A DNA stretch of 64,000 nucleotides from Venturia oleaginea (lineage: Eukaryota > Ascomycota > Dothideomycetes > Venturiales > Venturiaceae), in assembly GCA_013176395.1 (NCBI GenBank), contig JABMLP010000008.1, positions 310,001 through 374,000 of the forward strand, read 5' to 3'. Below the pieces are notes generated by a model, which was given only the letters and a program-made list of their open reading frames with translations, was not told where the DNA came from and ran no database searches. The translations under genes were made by a program, and so were the position numbers. The stretch's first letter is position 1. Every line of letters begins with the position of its first letter. Below are positions 45,809-57,524 of this stretch, piece after piece.

Positions 45809-47422
45809 TTAGGTGCATGGGGGAAAGCGGATGGTGGAGAAGTACTGTAGGTTGTTGCTGTAGGTTGTCGTTGTCGATGGAATATGGGAATAAGCGGGTG
45901 GGTGGTGGAGAAGTATATATATTTGTTTGTTACTGCTGTCGTTGCAGGTTGGGATCGTTCATATATCCCTTTTCTTTCCCGACGTTTTGTGTTCAATGTG
46001 GCCGTGTTGGGTTGATTGATGGCTCAGTCTATACAAGTAAAACATTGGTATTTTTGGAAAGAGTAGTCCTCGGCTTCCGTATATATTTCGTTGACATAGG
46101 TTATGTTATTAGTACTGGTACCTCCTAAGAAAAGGGATAATTACTATAGACTATGGTCAGGCAAAACCAGTAAATACATAAAGCATCTACAACCAACCAA
46201 AACACCACATAAAACATGAGATCAGTAAAGATACAATAAAGATACAAGGCTTAAGCCTGACACCCCATCCATCGCGCCCATCGCGCCCATCTCCGCACCT
46301 CAACCCCCCCCCCCCCCCCCCCCCCCCTTCACCCCTAATCCCTCCAAGTTTACACATCACATCCCTCAGCGCCCAACCACCTCCAAAATAGCAAGCTACA
46401 TCCCTCTCTGGATCCCATCTAGCGCCACATAAGGCCAAGAAAAAAGAAAAAAAGCGTAAGAGGTGAGCATGAATTATACAACAGTCAAGCGGAAACTAAA
46501 TCACAGCCGCGGCCCGTCTACCCGTTGATCCTTTCTACCAGGTATCTTACCTTGCAAGAAACCTGCATTATTACGTCTTTGTACTGGCTGACACCCACGA
46601 CAGTGACGATACAGACTCTACTCATTCCCCCCGGTGCCTTACCCATAGATAAACCTTCATCAGTCCAACGAAAAAATCACCTTTCTCGTTGAGAGGCAAG
46701 AACAGGTTTGGTCAGGGAAAACGTATTCATCATCCATCTTACTTACCTTGGGATTGGAAAATAGACACCCTGATCCTAACTCAACAGAATTTGAATACCT
46801 GACGTACAGGCATCCAGTTCGAACAGCATTTCAAACAAGTCGACGTCACAAGGCTGTTGACGCACTGACACACATTGTACATACGTACATACGAGAAACC
46901 CTGCTTTCCGTCAGGCGTGAACGTGGATAGCAGGCCTGGTGTACGCGACGATCCAACCCCTCGAATGATACAATCGACATCATTGGATCGTTAATACTCG
47001 CATGGCCAAAACAGGTAATCCCATGCGTGAGTGGGAGGATATTGGATGAGAGAGAAACCCCAAGAAAAGACATCGCGAGAGAAGGGAGAGAGAGTTGAAA
47101 AAAAACGAGGCCCGAGCAACGCACAAACAAGCAGCGACACTTTTGAATTAAGCTATCGAAAAAGAAGCCTTGCTAAACCGGAGAACAAGAATAAAACGCC
47201 TAACCCAAAGTTGTCCGTGAACCGAGAAAGAAAAGCCCAATCATAATATCCCTAACTATGAACGCCGGGCAACACTCCAACGCTCATCATAACGAAGGTA
47301 ACAAGAAAATATCCTAGCACGCTCTTTCGAATAGAAGAGCCCAAAGGCTTTGCCAAAGAACAATATCCACAACTCATAACATCATCCAACAGTCGCACAC
47401 CAAATACACAAAAACGAATCGC
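45809..47422. other. Convergent intergenic region, 1.6 kb
   Basis: Between the small secreted protein (+) and the giant coiled-coil gene (-). It contains GTAGGTTGT-type short repeats near 45848-45870 and a 24-base C homopolymer. Other ORFs are unsupported. Confidence 0.5.
46304..46327. repeat. Poly-C tract (24 bases)
   Basis: An uninterrupted C run (poly-G on the minus strand). Such tracts are unstable in replication and hard to size in sequencing, so the length is approximate. Confidence 0.9.
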
Positions 47423-50400
47423 TCAATCATCTTCTTCAGCTCTCCTCCTAAAGTAGTCGGTACTCCCGCTCATACCCGCTGCAGTCGGGAGATCAGATCC
47501 AAGGCCGCTGTCACTGGGCGCCTCAAATATGGTCATTTTCTTTTGCGCGAGTTCAGCCATCTCACCCTCAACATCGAGCTCAGAAGGTGCTGCCTCCTCG
47601 TCAGCACCACCTTCATGTTCCGCATCCGAAAACTCTCCTCCACCTTCACTACTCTCTTCGATAGTTTCAGCACCGAGAGTACTACGCACACTGCCTCCAT
47701 AAGAAGTTCTTCGTTCATCGGCTTCGGAACCAGTCATGTAGCTTCCACTTCCAGTGTACTCGGATCCAGTGCCATAGTCGTGGTCAGTGCCAGTAATGAC
47801 AGAACCACGGCTAGCCCTCCTGTCATCCTCGCTCACACCACTCTCACCATCAGTGCCATCCGTGATATGGCTCTGTCGACGTTCAGTCCCAGCTTCGCTC
47901 GCTCCGTCAACGCAAGGCTCATCATCGCTATGCTCCTCACTGATCATTGAGTTCTCCTTGTCGTCGTGATAAGTCGAAGTGGAGATGCTGCGCTTGTCCT
48001 TGTCAGGCAACGAGTTCCATGATACCTTGCGCTGGCCAGGCGTCCTCACACTCTGACTGCGCTTCATGAGTCCGCCAAACGAAGCGGTAGGTACTGGAGC
48101 ACGATAGGCTTTGGCCCCGGTGGGCGTGTTATTGGTGATTGGATTTAGACTCATGACTCTCCTGCCAGCGGGAGTTTTGTTTGGTGTTCCCCCGTTCCGC
48201 TTCCCAGGAGCTTGACGAGCTTTGAGCGCCAGATTGAGACCTTGACTCGCTACACTGGTGGGTGGAAACTGGCCAATTGTGCTCTGCGACATGTTGCTAA
48301 CCATGCGGGCAATCTCCTGAGGAATTGTACGAGGATTATTTCCTTTTGCCATGAGCATGACTCGGGACTGGTTCATGATACCCTCGAGAATCCGACGCTC
48401 AAGGGTGTCAGCTTTTTGATCCATCTCATGCAACTCTTCTTTGCGGATCGCGTTCGCAGTTTCCAAAGCCGCGACATTGGACGCCAATCTGGCTTTCTGA
48501 GCTTCAAGGGCGTCACGTTCTGATCGAAGGGTCCCGATCACAGCCAAGAGGCTCTCCTTCTCCGAAGCCAAACCCTGTAGGTCATTTTCGAGGTGCTCCT
48601 TATCAGCCATGCGTCGCTCAAGGAGAAGCGCCACTTCATCTGCTTCCTTTTGCTTGCACTCATGTCCTTCGGTGATGAGGCGGGTTTGATTGTGGACAAA
48701 TTCAGAAACCTCAGCCGCGGTTGCCAAGACTTGTTCGTGAATCTTGTCAAGTCGATCAAGTTGGTGGGTGGCTTCTTTTGTGTCTGTGACATGGCTCATA
48801 AGCTGATCAAGCTTCTCCTGGACGTGAGAATCATCGTATCTCTCTGCAGGTTCTGGCATCTCTGGCGGTGGAGGCAACAGAGTTGGCAAGGCTGTGATCT
48901 GGCCCATAAGCTGATCAAGCTTCTCCTGGACGTGGGCGTCATCGTATTTTTCAGCGGGCTCGGGGATCTCTGGCAGTGGAGGCAACAGAGTTGGCAAGGC
49001 TGTAATATGGCTCATAAGCTGATCAAGCTTCTCCTGGACGTGGGCGTCATCGTATTTTTCAGCGGGCTCAGGGATCTCTGGTGGCGGGGGCATGAGAGCT
49101 GGTAAAGCTGTAAAAGAGGATCTAAGTTCCTCAGTCAGAGATCTTGACTGCTCATGAGTGTTCCTGAGCTGCTCGTGAGCATTCTCTTGGGCCTTCTGCG
49201 TCTCCTCATGGTGCTGATTAATGAGCGCAACGACTTCCTGGAGTGTGACCATGAACTTGGGATGGAACTCTGTGGCCTCTGTTGAGACACCATTGATCGC
49301 TTCCACAACCTTGGCCACCTCGTCTCTGGTGAGCTGATGTTCGTCCTTTGCAGTGGTGCGGGTCTCAACATTGTCAAATTTGAGAAAGCCTTCGTCCAGC
49401 TTCGTGAAGACGGTCTGAGAGTCTTCATTGGCCTTAGTAAAACCTTCATCCAGCTTCGTCAAGACTGTCTGAGAGTCTTCATTGGCCTTGGTAAAATCTT
49501 CATCCAGCTTCGTCAAGACGGTCTGAGAGTCTTCATTGGCCTTAGTAAAACCTTCATCCAGCTTCGTCAAGACAGTTTGGGAGTCCTCGTTGCCCTTAGC
49601 GAACCCTTCATCCAACTTTGTGAAAACGGTTAGGGAATCTTCGTTCGCTTTGGTAAATCCCTCATCCAGCTTCGTAAAGACAGTTCGGGAATCCGAGTCG
49701 GCCTTGACGATCGCTTCATCCATCTTTGTGAATACAGTCTGAGAGCTCTCATCGGCCTTGGTGAAACCCTCCTCGATCTTCGTAAAAACGGTCTGAGAGT
49801 TCTCGTTTACCTTCTCCATGAGTTCAGCGAAGCTCGTCTCCATTGCTGCGATGGTGATGCCGAGTGTGTCGACAGAAAGTTTGAGTTCGTCCGATACATC
49901 CTTGGCTGACATAAGGATAGCCGTCTGCTCCAGAGTCTTCTCCTCCATGGCCTTGACCTGCGCCTCAGCCGCTGCTTGCGCTTCGTCGTATTTAGTCATG
50001 ATGACATCGAACTTCTCTTCAAGCTTCTGATTGACCTCAGAGACGACAGCAGTCTTCGCTTCCGCATGCTTCTCATTGTCCTCGGCATTCTTCTGCTCGG
50101 TTGTCATTTTGACGTCCTCCACCGTGCCGTGGATGCGCTCGAATTCGCGATTGACAATTTCCATGAGTTCTTTGACATCTCCGGTGACATTGAAGTTCGA
50201 TTCGATAGTCTTCTCCAAGATCTTGAAGTTGTCGGTGAGAGAAGTGGTCTCAAGAGCAGCCGCATCCAGCTTAGACTGTAGTTCCTCCTTGACATCTGTG
50301 AGATAGGACTTCACAGCGCCGATTGCAGTGATGGTGTCCTCAGCTTCTTGCTTGCGATCATCAAAACACTTGGCAGTGATTTGAACGTCGTTCTCGTAGT

Positions 50401-53400
50401 TCTCCTTGAGCTTCTCGTGGCTGTCGCGGAAGTCGTGGAGAAGGCCAGTAAGCTGTTCGACATCGGCCTTTGACGGCAGAGCCTCCGGATCAGCATCGTG
50501 CATTGCCGCGAGTTTGTCACGAATCTCGAGGGAAATCATAGCGACAGCATCCACGTCCGTCTTGGTGACATTCTCGGTCTCTTTCGATGCCTCAGCATCT
50601 TTTGCAGCCTTGGCTTCGTCCATGGCATTCTTTAGATCTGACACTAGCACCTCAAGAGCCGCAACATCAGTCTTCGAAGCTACGTTGTCCTCCATCTTCA
50701 CACTCAGATCGTCCATGGCTTCACGGGTGCTCTTCATCAGAGTCTCCACGGATTCAAGCTGTTCTTTGGTTGCATTGTTCGTAACATCGGGCATGACCAT
50801 CTCGTCGAGCTTGGCTTTGGTATTCTGGAGGAGAGTTTCGATGGCATCGGTATCTTCCTTCTTTGCTGTGGCACTCACATCTAGCTCTCGGGCAGCCAGG
50901 ATATCAATGCTGCCCTGCATCTCATTGATGATTTTTTCAATGCCCTCGAGATCTGCCTTGAGAGCAGCGTCCTTGATGATGGTCTCGATGTTTTCTAGAT
51001 CACTCTTCAGGGCCGTACCTTCTGCTGGCTGACTCGGGACAGAATCTTGTGGCTGTGATCTGAAAGAAGGATCCTGAATATTGGCGTCCATCGCGTCGAA
51101 CTTGATTGCCAACTCAGCAAGCATGAGCTCGAGCTTCTGGATGTCGATAGGGCTGATGATTTCTGTCGAAATTGGTGGTGGAGGTGGAATTCCGGGTGCG
51201 CCCTCTTCTGCTAGCACAATCTCATTGCTGACGACCAATTCTCGATCAGTTGGTTCTTCTACAGACTCTTCCGAAGAAATGACACTGCCTTCTCTTAGCT
51301 TCTCCATGTCGGCGCGTAAGCTAGCAATGCCTTCTTTTAGAGTGTCCAAGATCTCATAAGACACTGTCATGTCAATCGGCTTTCCGGCAGTGCTACCGAC
51401 ATCAGTCTTCAGAGATTCCAGACCCTCGTTCAGAGCGTCCAAGAGCTCACTGGTGGCTTTCATGTGTGGTTCAGGGTTTTCGATTTTCTTAACGAGCTCA
51501 GATCTGAGGTCGTCGAATCCAAGTCGCACTGCGTCCATGACATCGTCAACATCGGCTTTTTGGACAATGTGCTGTGTGTGTTGCGCAACGCCGTTAACTT
51601 GCACATTGAGAACTTGGAATTCGGCGCGGATAGCACCGAGAAGCTCATCATCTATGCTACCGGCAGGTCGATTCGCCAGTGTCTGGACAGTCTCCAGCGT
51701 CGAGCGGACAGCTTCCATTATCTCGTCCTTGTCCTCATTTTCGCCACTCCGCACCAGCGTTCCACCGAGACTTGTCCGCAGGCTCTCAAACTCGCTCTGA
51801 ATTGTATCGAGGAGTTCTTTGGAGGTTGCTCCGTTGTCGGTCCCAAGCTGTTCTCGCAAACCATCAAGGGCGGCCTGGATGGATTCTGCATTCGAAACAG
51901 CGACGGACTGATCATGTGGTAAGGCGCTGACCATTTCGCGCAGTTCTCGCACGGCGTCCATAAGTTCTTCGTTGTTTCCGTCGTCAGCAGCTCGAATCAT
52001 CGTGTTGGCGATTGTTTCTCTAAGATGTTCCAGCTCCTCTTTGATGGCACGAATGTCCTCCCCACTTGAGCCTGAGCCGAAGGCACCACCATCGATCTTG
52101 CCGTGGATCGTGTCGAGGCCAGAAGTGATCATATCAATCACTTCGTCTTTATGCACAGAGCTGCCACCAATGACAGCCTCGCGCAGCTGTTCGAATTCTG
52201 TCTTCATGGCCTCATTGACTGCCTCGCTGCTCTCGCCATCGAAGCCACGGCTACCGATGTTTGTCTGAAGGCTTTCGAACCCATTTTGAATCGCTTGAAG
52301 GATCTGGTCCTTATCTTCGGAAGTGTTTGAAAGCGTGGGTTGGTTATTCACGGCGTTGTGAAGATGCTCGAATTCAGCCTTGATATAGCTGAGCATATCA
52401 GCACCGCGGAAAGCATTATCGCCTTGCGGTCCTGCTGCACAGTATGTTTCTACATCTCGTCTAAGATGCTCCAAGCCACCACGGACGCTGTCGATGATCT
52501 CATCCTTGCTGGTGACATCTTGTGCGCGATCAACGTATTGCTCAATGTCCACTCGAAGCTTTTCCAGACCATCGTTCATTGCATCGAGAACTTGTTCCGT
52601 GTCTCGTCCGTTCGCTGTGGAGTAGTCTTTGAATTCGTGTCGCATTTCGTTGAGCATCTGATCGAGTTGGTTTACAACTTGTTCACCATATTGTCCGAAT
52701 GGCGATCCAGACGACTCGAGACTTGCCTTGATGGCCTCAAAAAGATCTTCTCGGCTAATCTCAATTTCACGAGCTGTGTCCGGTCCTTTAGCTGCAAGAG
52801 CGGACTTCACTGCATCCAAGACAACCTCACGAGTGATATCGAGCTCTCGATCACGGTCTCGGGGAGAAGGAGCTCGTTCAACAGCAGCCACAGCAAGAGA
52901 AGGTTTGAACTCGTCTAGACATTCTCGGACTGTCATGAGAATCTCATCTCGGGTGTCGTTGGCTTCGTTGATGGGGGGGGGTGGCTGGTAGTCCTTCATA
53001 GCGTCATGAATGGCGCTCATTATCTCTTCTCGGCTCATGGCAGGCTGCTCGTTGGTCGGCGGTGCATACTGCTCGAGTCCTTCCCGGAGACATTCCAGAA
53101 TCTCTTCGCGCTCGAGGCCAAACTGCTCAACCTGAACATCAGGTTTAAACTCCTCGTAAGCTTCCTTCACTGCCTGCAGAATGGCCTCTTTGGTAAGTCC
53201 TGAGTCGAAGGCTTGCTGTGTCTCAGCAGGATCGATGCCACGAGAAGCAAGGCTGTGCTTGACAACATCGTACACTTCTTGGCTGTTTACACTGCTCCGG
53301 GAGATGGTGGTTGAAGATGATTGGCGTCGCTTATCTCGCATGGTCTCGTCCAGATGTTTCTTGAGCTCCGAAAGACCTTCTGTGACGATACGAGCAATGT

Positions 53401-55180
53401 CCTGCTTGCCAGATCCGTCTTCGATGGCACGAGCTCCCGATGCTGGCTTTCGGGATTCGTCAATCTTGCGAGCAATGTCTCTACCCATGTGCAGCACCTC
53501 GCCGCGTAGATCGCGCTGCTGCGCCTTCATCTCGCCAACCATGCCTCCAGTCTGGCCAACACTCTCCTTGATCTTTTTGAGGAGCTTGATCATCTCATCA
53601 CTGACGAAATCAGCAGCCTTGGGACTAGTGTAAGGTGATTGCGCATCTTCACCACCGTTAGACTGCCCATTGGAAGTGTTGACATTTTGGATATCACGGG
53701 TGATCCTGGTCAGAGGCCCAGATTCAGAGCTTTGTTCAAGATTTTGGGGTGCTTCCGTGGTGGCCGGGTGGTTGCAAGGCACGAGTGCTTGACTGGCCTG
53801 TTTTGCCAATGCGTCCTGGATTTGCTGGCGCATCTCCTCCACTTTCTTCGCAGTCTCGCCCGAGTCCTTGCTAGCCTTGTCGAATAAGTTGGAAAGTGTG
53901 GTAAGTATGTGTTCCTGCCCGTCTTTGGTCATCATTTCTCGTATGATCTTTTCCAACATGGCCACGCTAGCGACACCATCCATAGAAAAGGGTGAAGGGC
54001 TTCCGACACGGTCATCGAATATCGAGCTTGGGCTAGGGATTCGAGGCAACGTGAAAGACTTGCCGCCTGGGGGAGGAGTGGACATTCCATGACTAGGATT
54101 TGCACGAGGTGTACTGGAACCGAAAAGCCCACTTGCACTTGCTCCATTGTGCAGATTGTTCACAAGCTCGCGCAAGCTCTTCCTGATGTCTTCGTCCCGA
54201 GAGTTGGTCGCCTCCTTGAGACTGACCAAATCGGTCGCGTTGTCCTTGCTCCTTCTGCTCAAATTGGCCATTTCGCGCTGCAGGCTCGTGCAGATCGTTG
54301 TCAAGCTGAGGATTTGAGTTGATATGGCGCCCATATCTTCGGACGACTTGCGTAGTGCAGAAGAGTTCGAAGAGTTAGTAGAATTCGTAATGTCGGCTAG
54401 AGGAGGAGGGTCGTTAAAGTCCTTGATAGGCATATTTTGAAGTGCCAACATGGTCGCTGATGGTGGAGTGTTTTCGCCCAGTATCGCCTTGGGAGTAGGT
54501 CTCGATGTCGGGCGTAAGTTTGGAGCAGAGCTTAGTAGATCTCGAGAAGATGGAGTCGGAGTTTCTGCGCGTGATACGTTTCTCTCCGGCGAAGAGAATA
54601 TGCTGTCTTTGTCAAATTCGCGACTATTCATTGGAGTGACAGTGCCCGAGCGTCCTCGTTCCGGAGAGCGGTCTGGCGAGCGTTCAGGTGATCGTGTGCC
54701 ATCCAGATAGCTTCTCAGGTCGCGTACACTTGGGGTTTGGAGAGATTGCATGCGCCGATGAGCAGCACCTTTGATCAAGGATCGTTCGGGCGACTTTTCT
54801 GGCATTTCATTCTTGACGTACGGAGCCGGCCCAGCACTCTCCCGGGCCCGATCAGCCAATGCTTGTGCTGCCGCTGCAATATGCGCCGATGTATTTGGTC
54901 GAGTTGTGGGTTGTGGTGAGCCCACTCCAGGATTGAGAGGCAATGGAGGCGGTGCCCGAGCTGGGTCGGAAGAGTCCCACCTGTATTGAGGAAAATAGAC
55001 AATCAGCGATACTGAAGATGATAAAGGGAGGTCTACAGAAAGCGAAGACAGGGTCGACAGCAAGTTGGAAAAGAGATTCACATACATGGGAATTGATCGA
55101 CCGTGGAGGTCAAATGAATGTGACTGCCGCACAAGACTGTCTCTATCTCGAGACTCGGACCGTTCGCGGTCGCTTGACAT
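47423..55180 (-). CDS. Giant repetitive coiled-coil protein, 2550 residues, function not recognised
   Basis: Exon 1 (55086-55180) encodes MSSDRERSESRDRDSLVRQS and a few more residues; intron 54981-55085 (GTATGT...ATACAG) joins it to WDSSDPARAPPPLPLNPG; exon 2 is 7.6 kb and uninterrupted. Residues 30-430 are Ser/Pro-rich and disordered (RSPERSPDRSPERGRSG). Residues about 600-1260 contain many diverged helical repeats of the type (R/K)(D/E)EI...V...L..(L/F) about every 40-80 residues. Residues 1260-1750 are continuous coiled coil. An 18-residue tandem repeat (EDSQTVFTKLDEGFTKAN, eight copies, about 1755-1900) and a 36-residue repeat (start AEKYDDAHVQEKLDQLM, three copies, about 1990-2100) follow. 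A further coiled coil (HLENDLQGLASEKESLLAVI), a basic segment (KNGGTP-like, RTPGQRKVSWNSLPDKDKR) and an acidic tail close the protein. A long scaffold or tether of cytoskeleton, septum or spindle pole is plausible inference only. Confidence 0.85.
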   Translation of the reverse strand: MSSDRERSESRDRDSLVRQSHSFDLHGRSIPMYVNLFSNLLSTLSSLSVDLPLSSSVSLIVYFPQYRWDSSDPARAPPPLPLNPGVGSPQPTTRPNTSAHIAAAAQALADRARESAGPAPYVKNEMPEKSPERSLIKGAAHRRMQSLQTPSVRDLRSYLDGTRSPERSPDRSPERGRSGTVTPMNSREFDKDSIFSSPERNVSRAETPTPSSRDLLSSAPNLRPTSRPTPKAILGENTPPSATMLALQNMPIKDFNDPPPLADITNSTNSSNSSALRKSSEDMGAISTQILSLTTICTSLQREMANLSRRSKDNATDLVSLKEATNSRDEDIRKSLRELVNNLHNGASASGLFGSSTPRANPSHGMSTPPPGGKSFTLPRIPSPSSIFDDRVGSPSPFSMDGVASVAMLEKIIREMMTKDGQEHILTTLSNLFDKASKDSGETAKKVEEMRQQIQDALAKQASQALVPCNHPATTEAPQNLEQSSESGPLTRITRDIQNVNTSNGQSNGGEDAQSPYTSPKAADFVSDEMIKLLKKIKESVGQTGGMVGEMKAQQRDLRGEVLHMGRDIARKIDESRKPASGARAIEDGSGKQDIARIVTEGLSELKKHLDETMRDKRRQSSSTTISRSSVNSQEVYDVVKHSLASRGIDPAETQQAFDSGLTKEAILQAVKEAYEEFKPDVQVEQFGLEREEILECLREGLEQYAPPTNEQPAMSREEIMSAIHDAMKDYQPPPPINEANDTRDEILMTVRECLDEFKPSLAVAAVERAPSPRDRDRELDITREVVLDAVKSALAAKGPDTAREIEISREDLFEAIKASLESSGSPFGQYGEQVVNQLDQMLNEMRHEFKDYSTANGRDTEQVLDAMNDGLEKLRVDIEQYVDRAQDVTSKDEIIDSVRGGLEHLRRDVETYCAAGPQGDNAFRGADMLSYIKAEFEHLHNAVNNQPTLSNTSEDKDQILQAIQNGFESLQTNIGSRGFDGESSEAVNEAMKTEFEQLREAVIGGSSVHKDEVIDMITSGLDTIHGKIDGGAFGSGSSGEDIRAIKEELEHLRETIANTMIRAADDGNNEELMDAVRELREMVSALPHDQSVAVSNAESIQAALDGLREQLGTDNGATSKELLDTIQSEFESLRTSLGGTLVRSGENEDKDEIMEAVRSTLETVQTLANRPAGSIDDELLGAIRAEFQVLNVQVNGVAQHTQHIVQKADVDDVMDAVRLGFDDLRSELVKKIENPEPHMKATSELLDALNEGLESLKTDVGSTAGKPIDMTVSYEILDTLKEGIASLRADMEKLREGSVISSEESVEEPTDRELVVSNEIVLAEEGAPGIPPPPPISTEIISPIDIQKLELMLAELAIKFDAMDANIQDPSFRSQPQDSVPSQPAEGTALKSDLENIETIIKDAALKADLEGIEKIINEMQGSIDILAARELDVSATAKKEDTDAIETLLQNTKAKLDEMVMPDVTNNATKEQLESVETLMKSTREAMDDLSVKMEDNVASKTDVAALEVLVSDLKNAMDEAKAAKDAEASKETENVTKTDVDAVAMISLEIRDKLAAMHDADPEALPSKADVEQLTGLLHDFRDSHEKLKENYENDVQITAKCFDDRKQEAEDTITAIGAVKSYLTDVKEELQSKLDAAALETTSLTDNFKILEKTIESNFNVTGDVKELMEIVNREFERIHGTVEDVKMTTEQKNAEDNEKHAEAKTAVVSEVNQKLEEKFDVIMTKYDEAQAAAEAQVKAMEEKTLEQTAILMSAKDVSDELKLSVDTLGITIAAMETSFAELMEKVNENSQTVFTKIEEGFTKADESSQTVFTKMDEAIVKADSDSRTVFTKLDEGFTKANEDSLTVFTKLDEGFAKGNEDSQTVLTKLDEGFTKANEDSQTVLTKLDEDFTKANEDSQTVLTKLDEGFTKANEDSQTVFTKLDEGFLKFDNVETRTTAKDEHQLTRDEVAKVVEAINGVSTEATEFHPKFMVTLQEVVALINQHHEETQKAQENAHEQLRNTHEQSRSLTEELRSSFTALPALMPPPPEIPEPAEKYDDAHVQEKLDQLMSHITALPTLLPPLPEIPEPAEKYDDAHVQEKLDQLMGQITALPTLLPPPPEMPEPAERYDDSHVQEKLDQLMSHVTDTKEATHQLDRLDKIHEQVLATAAEVSEFVHNQTRLITEGHECKQKEADEVALLLERRMADKEHLENDLQGLASEKESLLAVIGTLRSERDALEAQKARLASNVAALETANAIRKEELHEMDQKADTLERRILEGIMNQSRVMLMAKGNNPRTIPQEIARMVSNMSQSTIGQFPPTSVASQGLNLALKARQAPGKRNGGTPNKTPAGRRVMSLNPITNNTPTGAKAYRAPVPTASFGGLMKRSQSVRTPGQRKVSWNSLPDKDKRSISTSTYHDDKENSMISEEHSDDEPCVDGASEAGTERRQSHITDGTDGESGVSEDDRRASRGSVITGTDHDYGTGSEYTGSGSYMTGSEADERRTSYGGSVRSTLGAETIEESSEGGGEFSDAEHEGGADEEAAPSELDVEGEMAELAQKKMTIFEAPSDSGLGSDLPTAAGMSGSTDYFRRRAEEDD
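48786..49112 (-). repeat. 108-bp in-frame tandem repeat, three copies, in the giant gene
   Basis: Each unit encodes 36 residues: AEKYDDAHVQEKLDQLM, then a linker ending in ALPTLLPPLPEIPEP. The second and third DNA units share long identical runs, including GACGTGGGCGTCATCGTATT, pointing to recent duplication. Confidence 0.9.
49380..49811 (-). repeat. 54-bp in-frame tandem repeat, eight copies, in the giant gene
   Basis: Copies start 54 bp apart (for example GTCTTCATTGG at 49421, 49475 and 49529). Each encodes 18 residues around EDSQTVFTKLDEGFTKAN. Central copies are almost identical; outer copies have diverged, the usual pattern of repeat expansion by slippage or unequal exchange. Confidence 0.92.
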
Positions 55181-56297
55181 GCTGTTGATGTGGTTCTAGT
55201 ATGTGGTCTGAGGCAGTATATGCTCAGATGGTAGACGACGCTCGCGCGTGGGTGTAGCGCATAATATGTGGGAGCAATGCGTCAATCGATTGTGTATGGA
55301 GTTCAATTGAAGCAATTTTGAAGTGCAATCGTAAAGCGACTGGGGGTATTTTCAAGTCCAAGTTGTTGGGTAAATGAGGAATTAGGTATCATGGAAGATA
55401 GAGGTGTTGTTTACTGCCTGGGCTTTGTTTACATCGAAAAACACGAGCACGTCCCGTCCCTCACATCCTGGACACTTTTAAGCCAATCGGTGTTGCGCCT
55501 CCACATTTTCCGTGTGATGGCAAACTTCATTTGTCCACGTCTTCGAGTACCCCGGTTTTACTACTTGTTTGTTTCTTCGTTCAGTCCGTTGCGGTGAGAA
55601 GAGGGTTGTGAGAACCAACGGGTGAGCTGGTTGGTCGTTCATCTGAGGATGAGGCGGCGACAACATGGCAAACCCGACACGATTACCGCCTAACAACAGA
55701 TCACTTCTGGCTGCACGCTCTATATTCCGTGGGAAGGCTGTTCTTCGGGGCTATAACTGTGGACAAAGCTTTGAGGCTTCTCGATTTCCTAATCCAGTAT
55801 GTAGGTCGTTTAGCAGATCACAGCACAGCAGCATGGTCCACTTTCATCAAAGGAAATCGGCCATCTGTTTCCCGATTGAGACGTAAATGCTGAAGCTGAA
55901 CATCATTTTATTCGAGTATTTTGGAAAAGAGTCTACGACCACATTTTCCACCAGCTTGCCAGATATTAGAAAATTCAACACCACCCGATGCCGTTGCCAA
56001 TCCATTCCCGTACCAGATCTCCACCCTGTCTATCCGGCCGTACAACCAATCCTACCAACCACCGATGCGAGTGAGTGAGAACCTATTGAAACCGCACCAA
56101 CAGACAAAAACCTGTCTAGATTTGTGGAGAGGGATGGTGGAATCACCCTCCATCAGTTACGAGGGGCATCGCCAAGTAATCCAACGGCTCAACCGTTGCT
56201 GTTACATCTATCTATCCCTATTTAAACCATCCACAACCCTACCGTGACGTCGAAATTCAATCATGATATATTAAGAAGATTTGATACGACGAACGAA
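55181..56297. other. Intergenic region upstream of the giant gene, 1.1 kb
   Basis: This holds the giant gene's promoter and the 3' end of the MAP kinase gene; both are on the minus strand. A plus-strand ORF from 55665 (MANPTRLPPNNRSLLAARSI) has a basic leader and a possible GTATGT donor, but no following exon could be found. It is left uncalled. Confidence 0.45.

Positions 56298-57524
<1,227 letters not shown>

Noticed and set aside
55665..55886. Plus-strand ORF starting MANPTRLPPNNRS with a basic leader
   Set aside because: There is a possible GTATGT donor, but no second exon of compatible phase could be found and no family is recognised.
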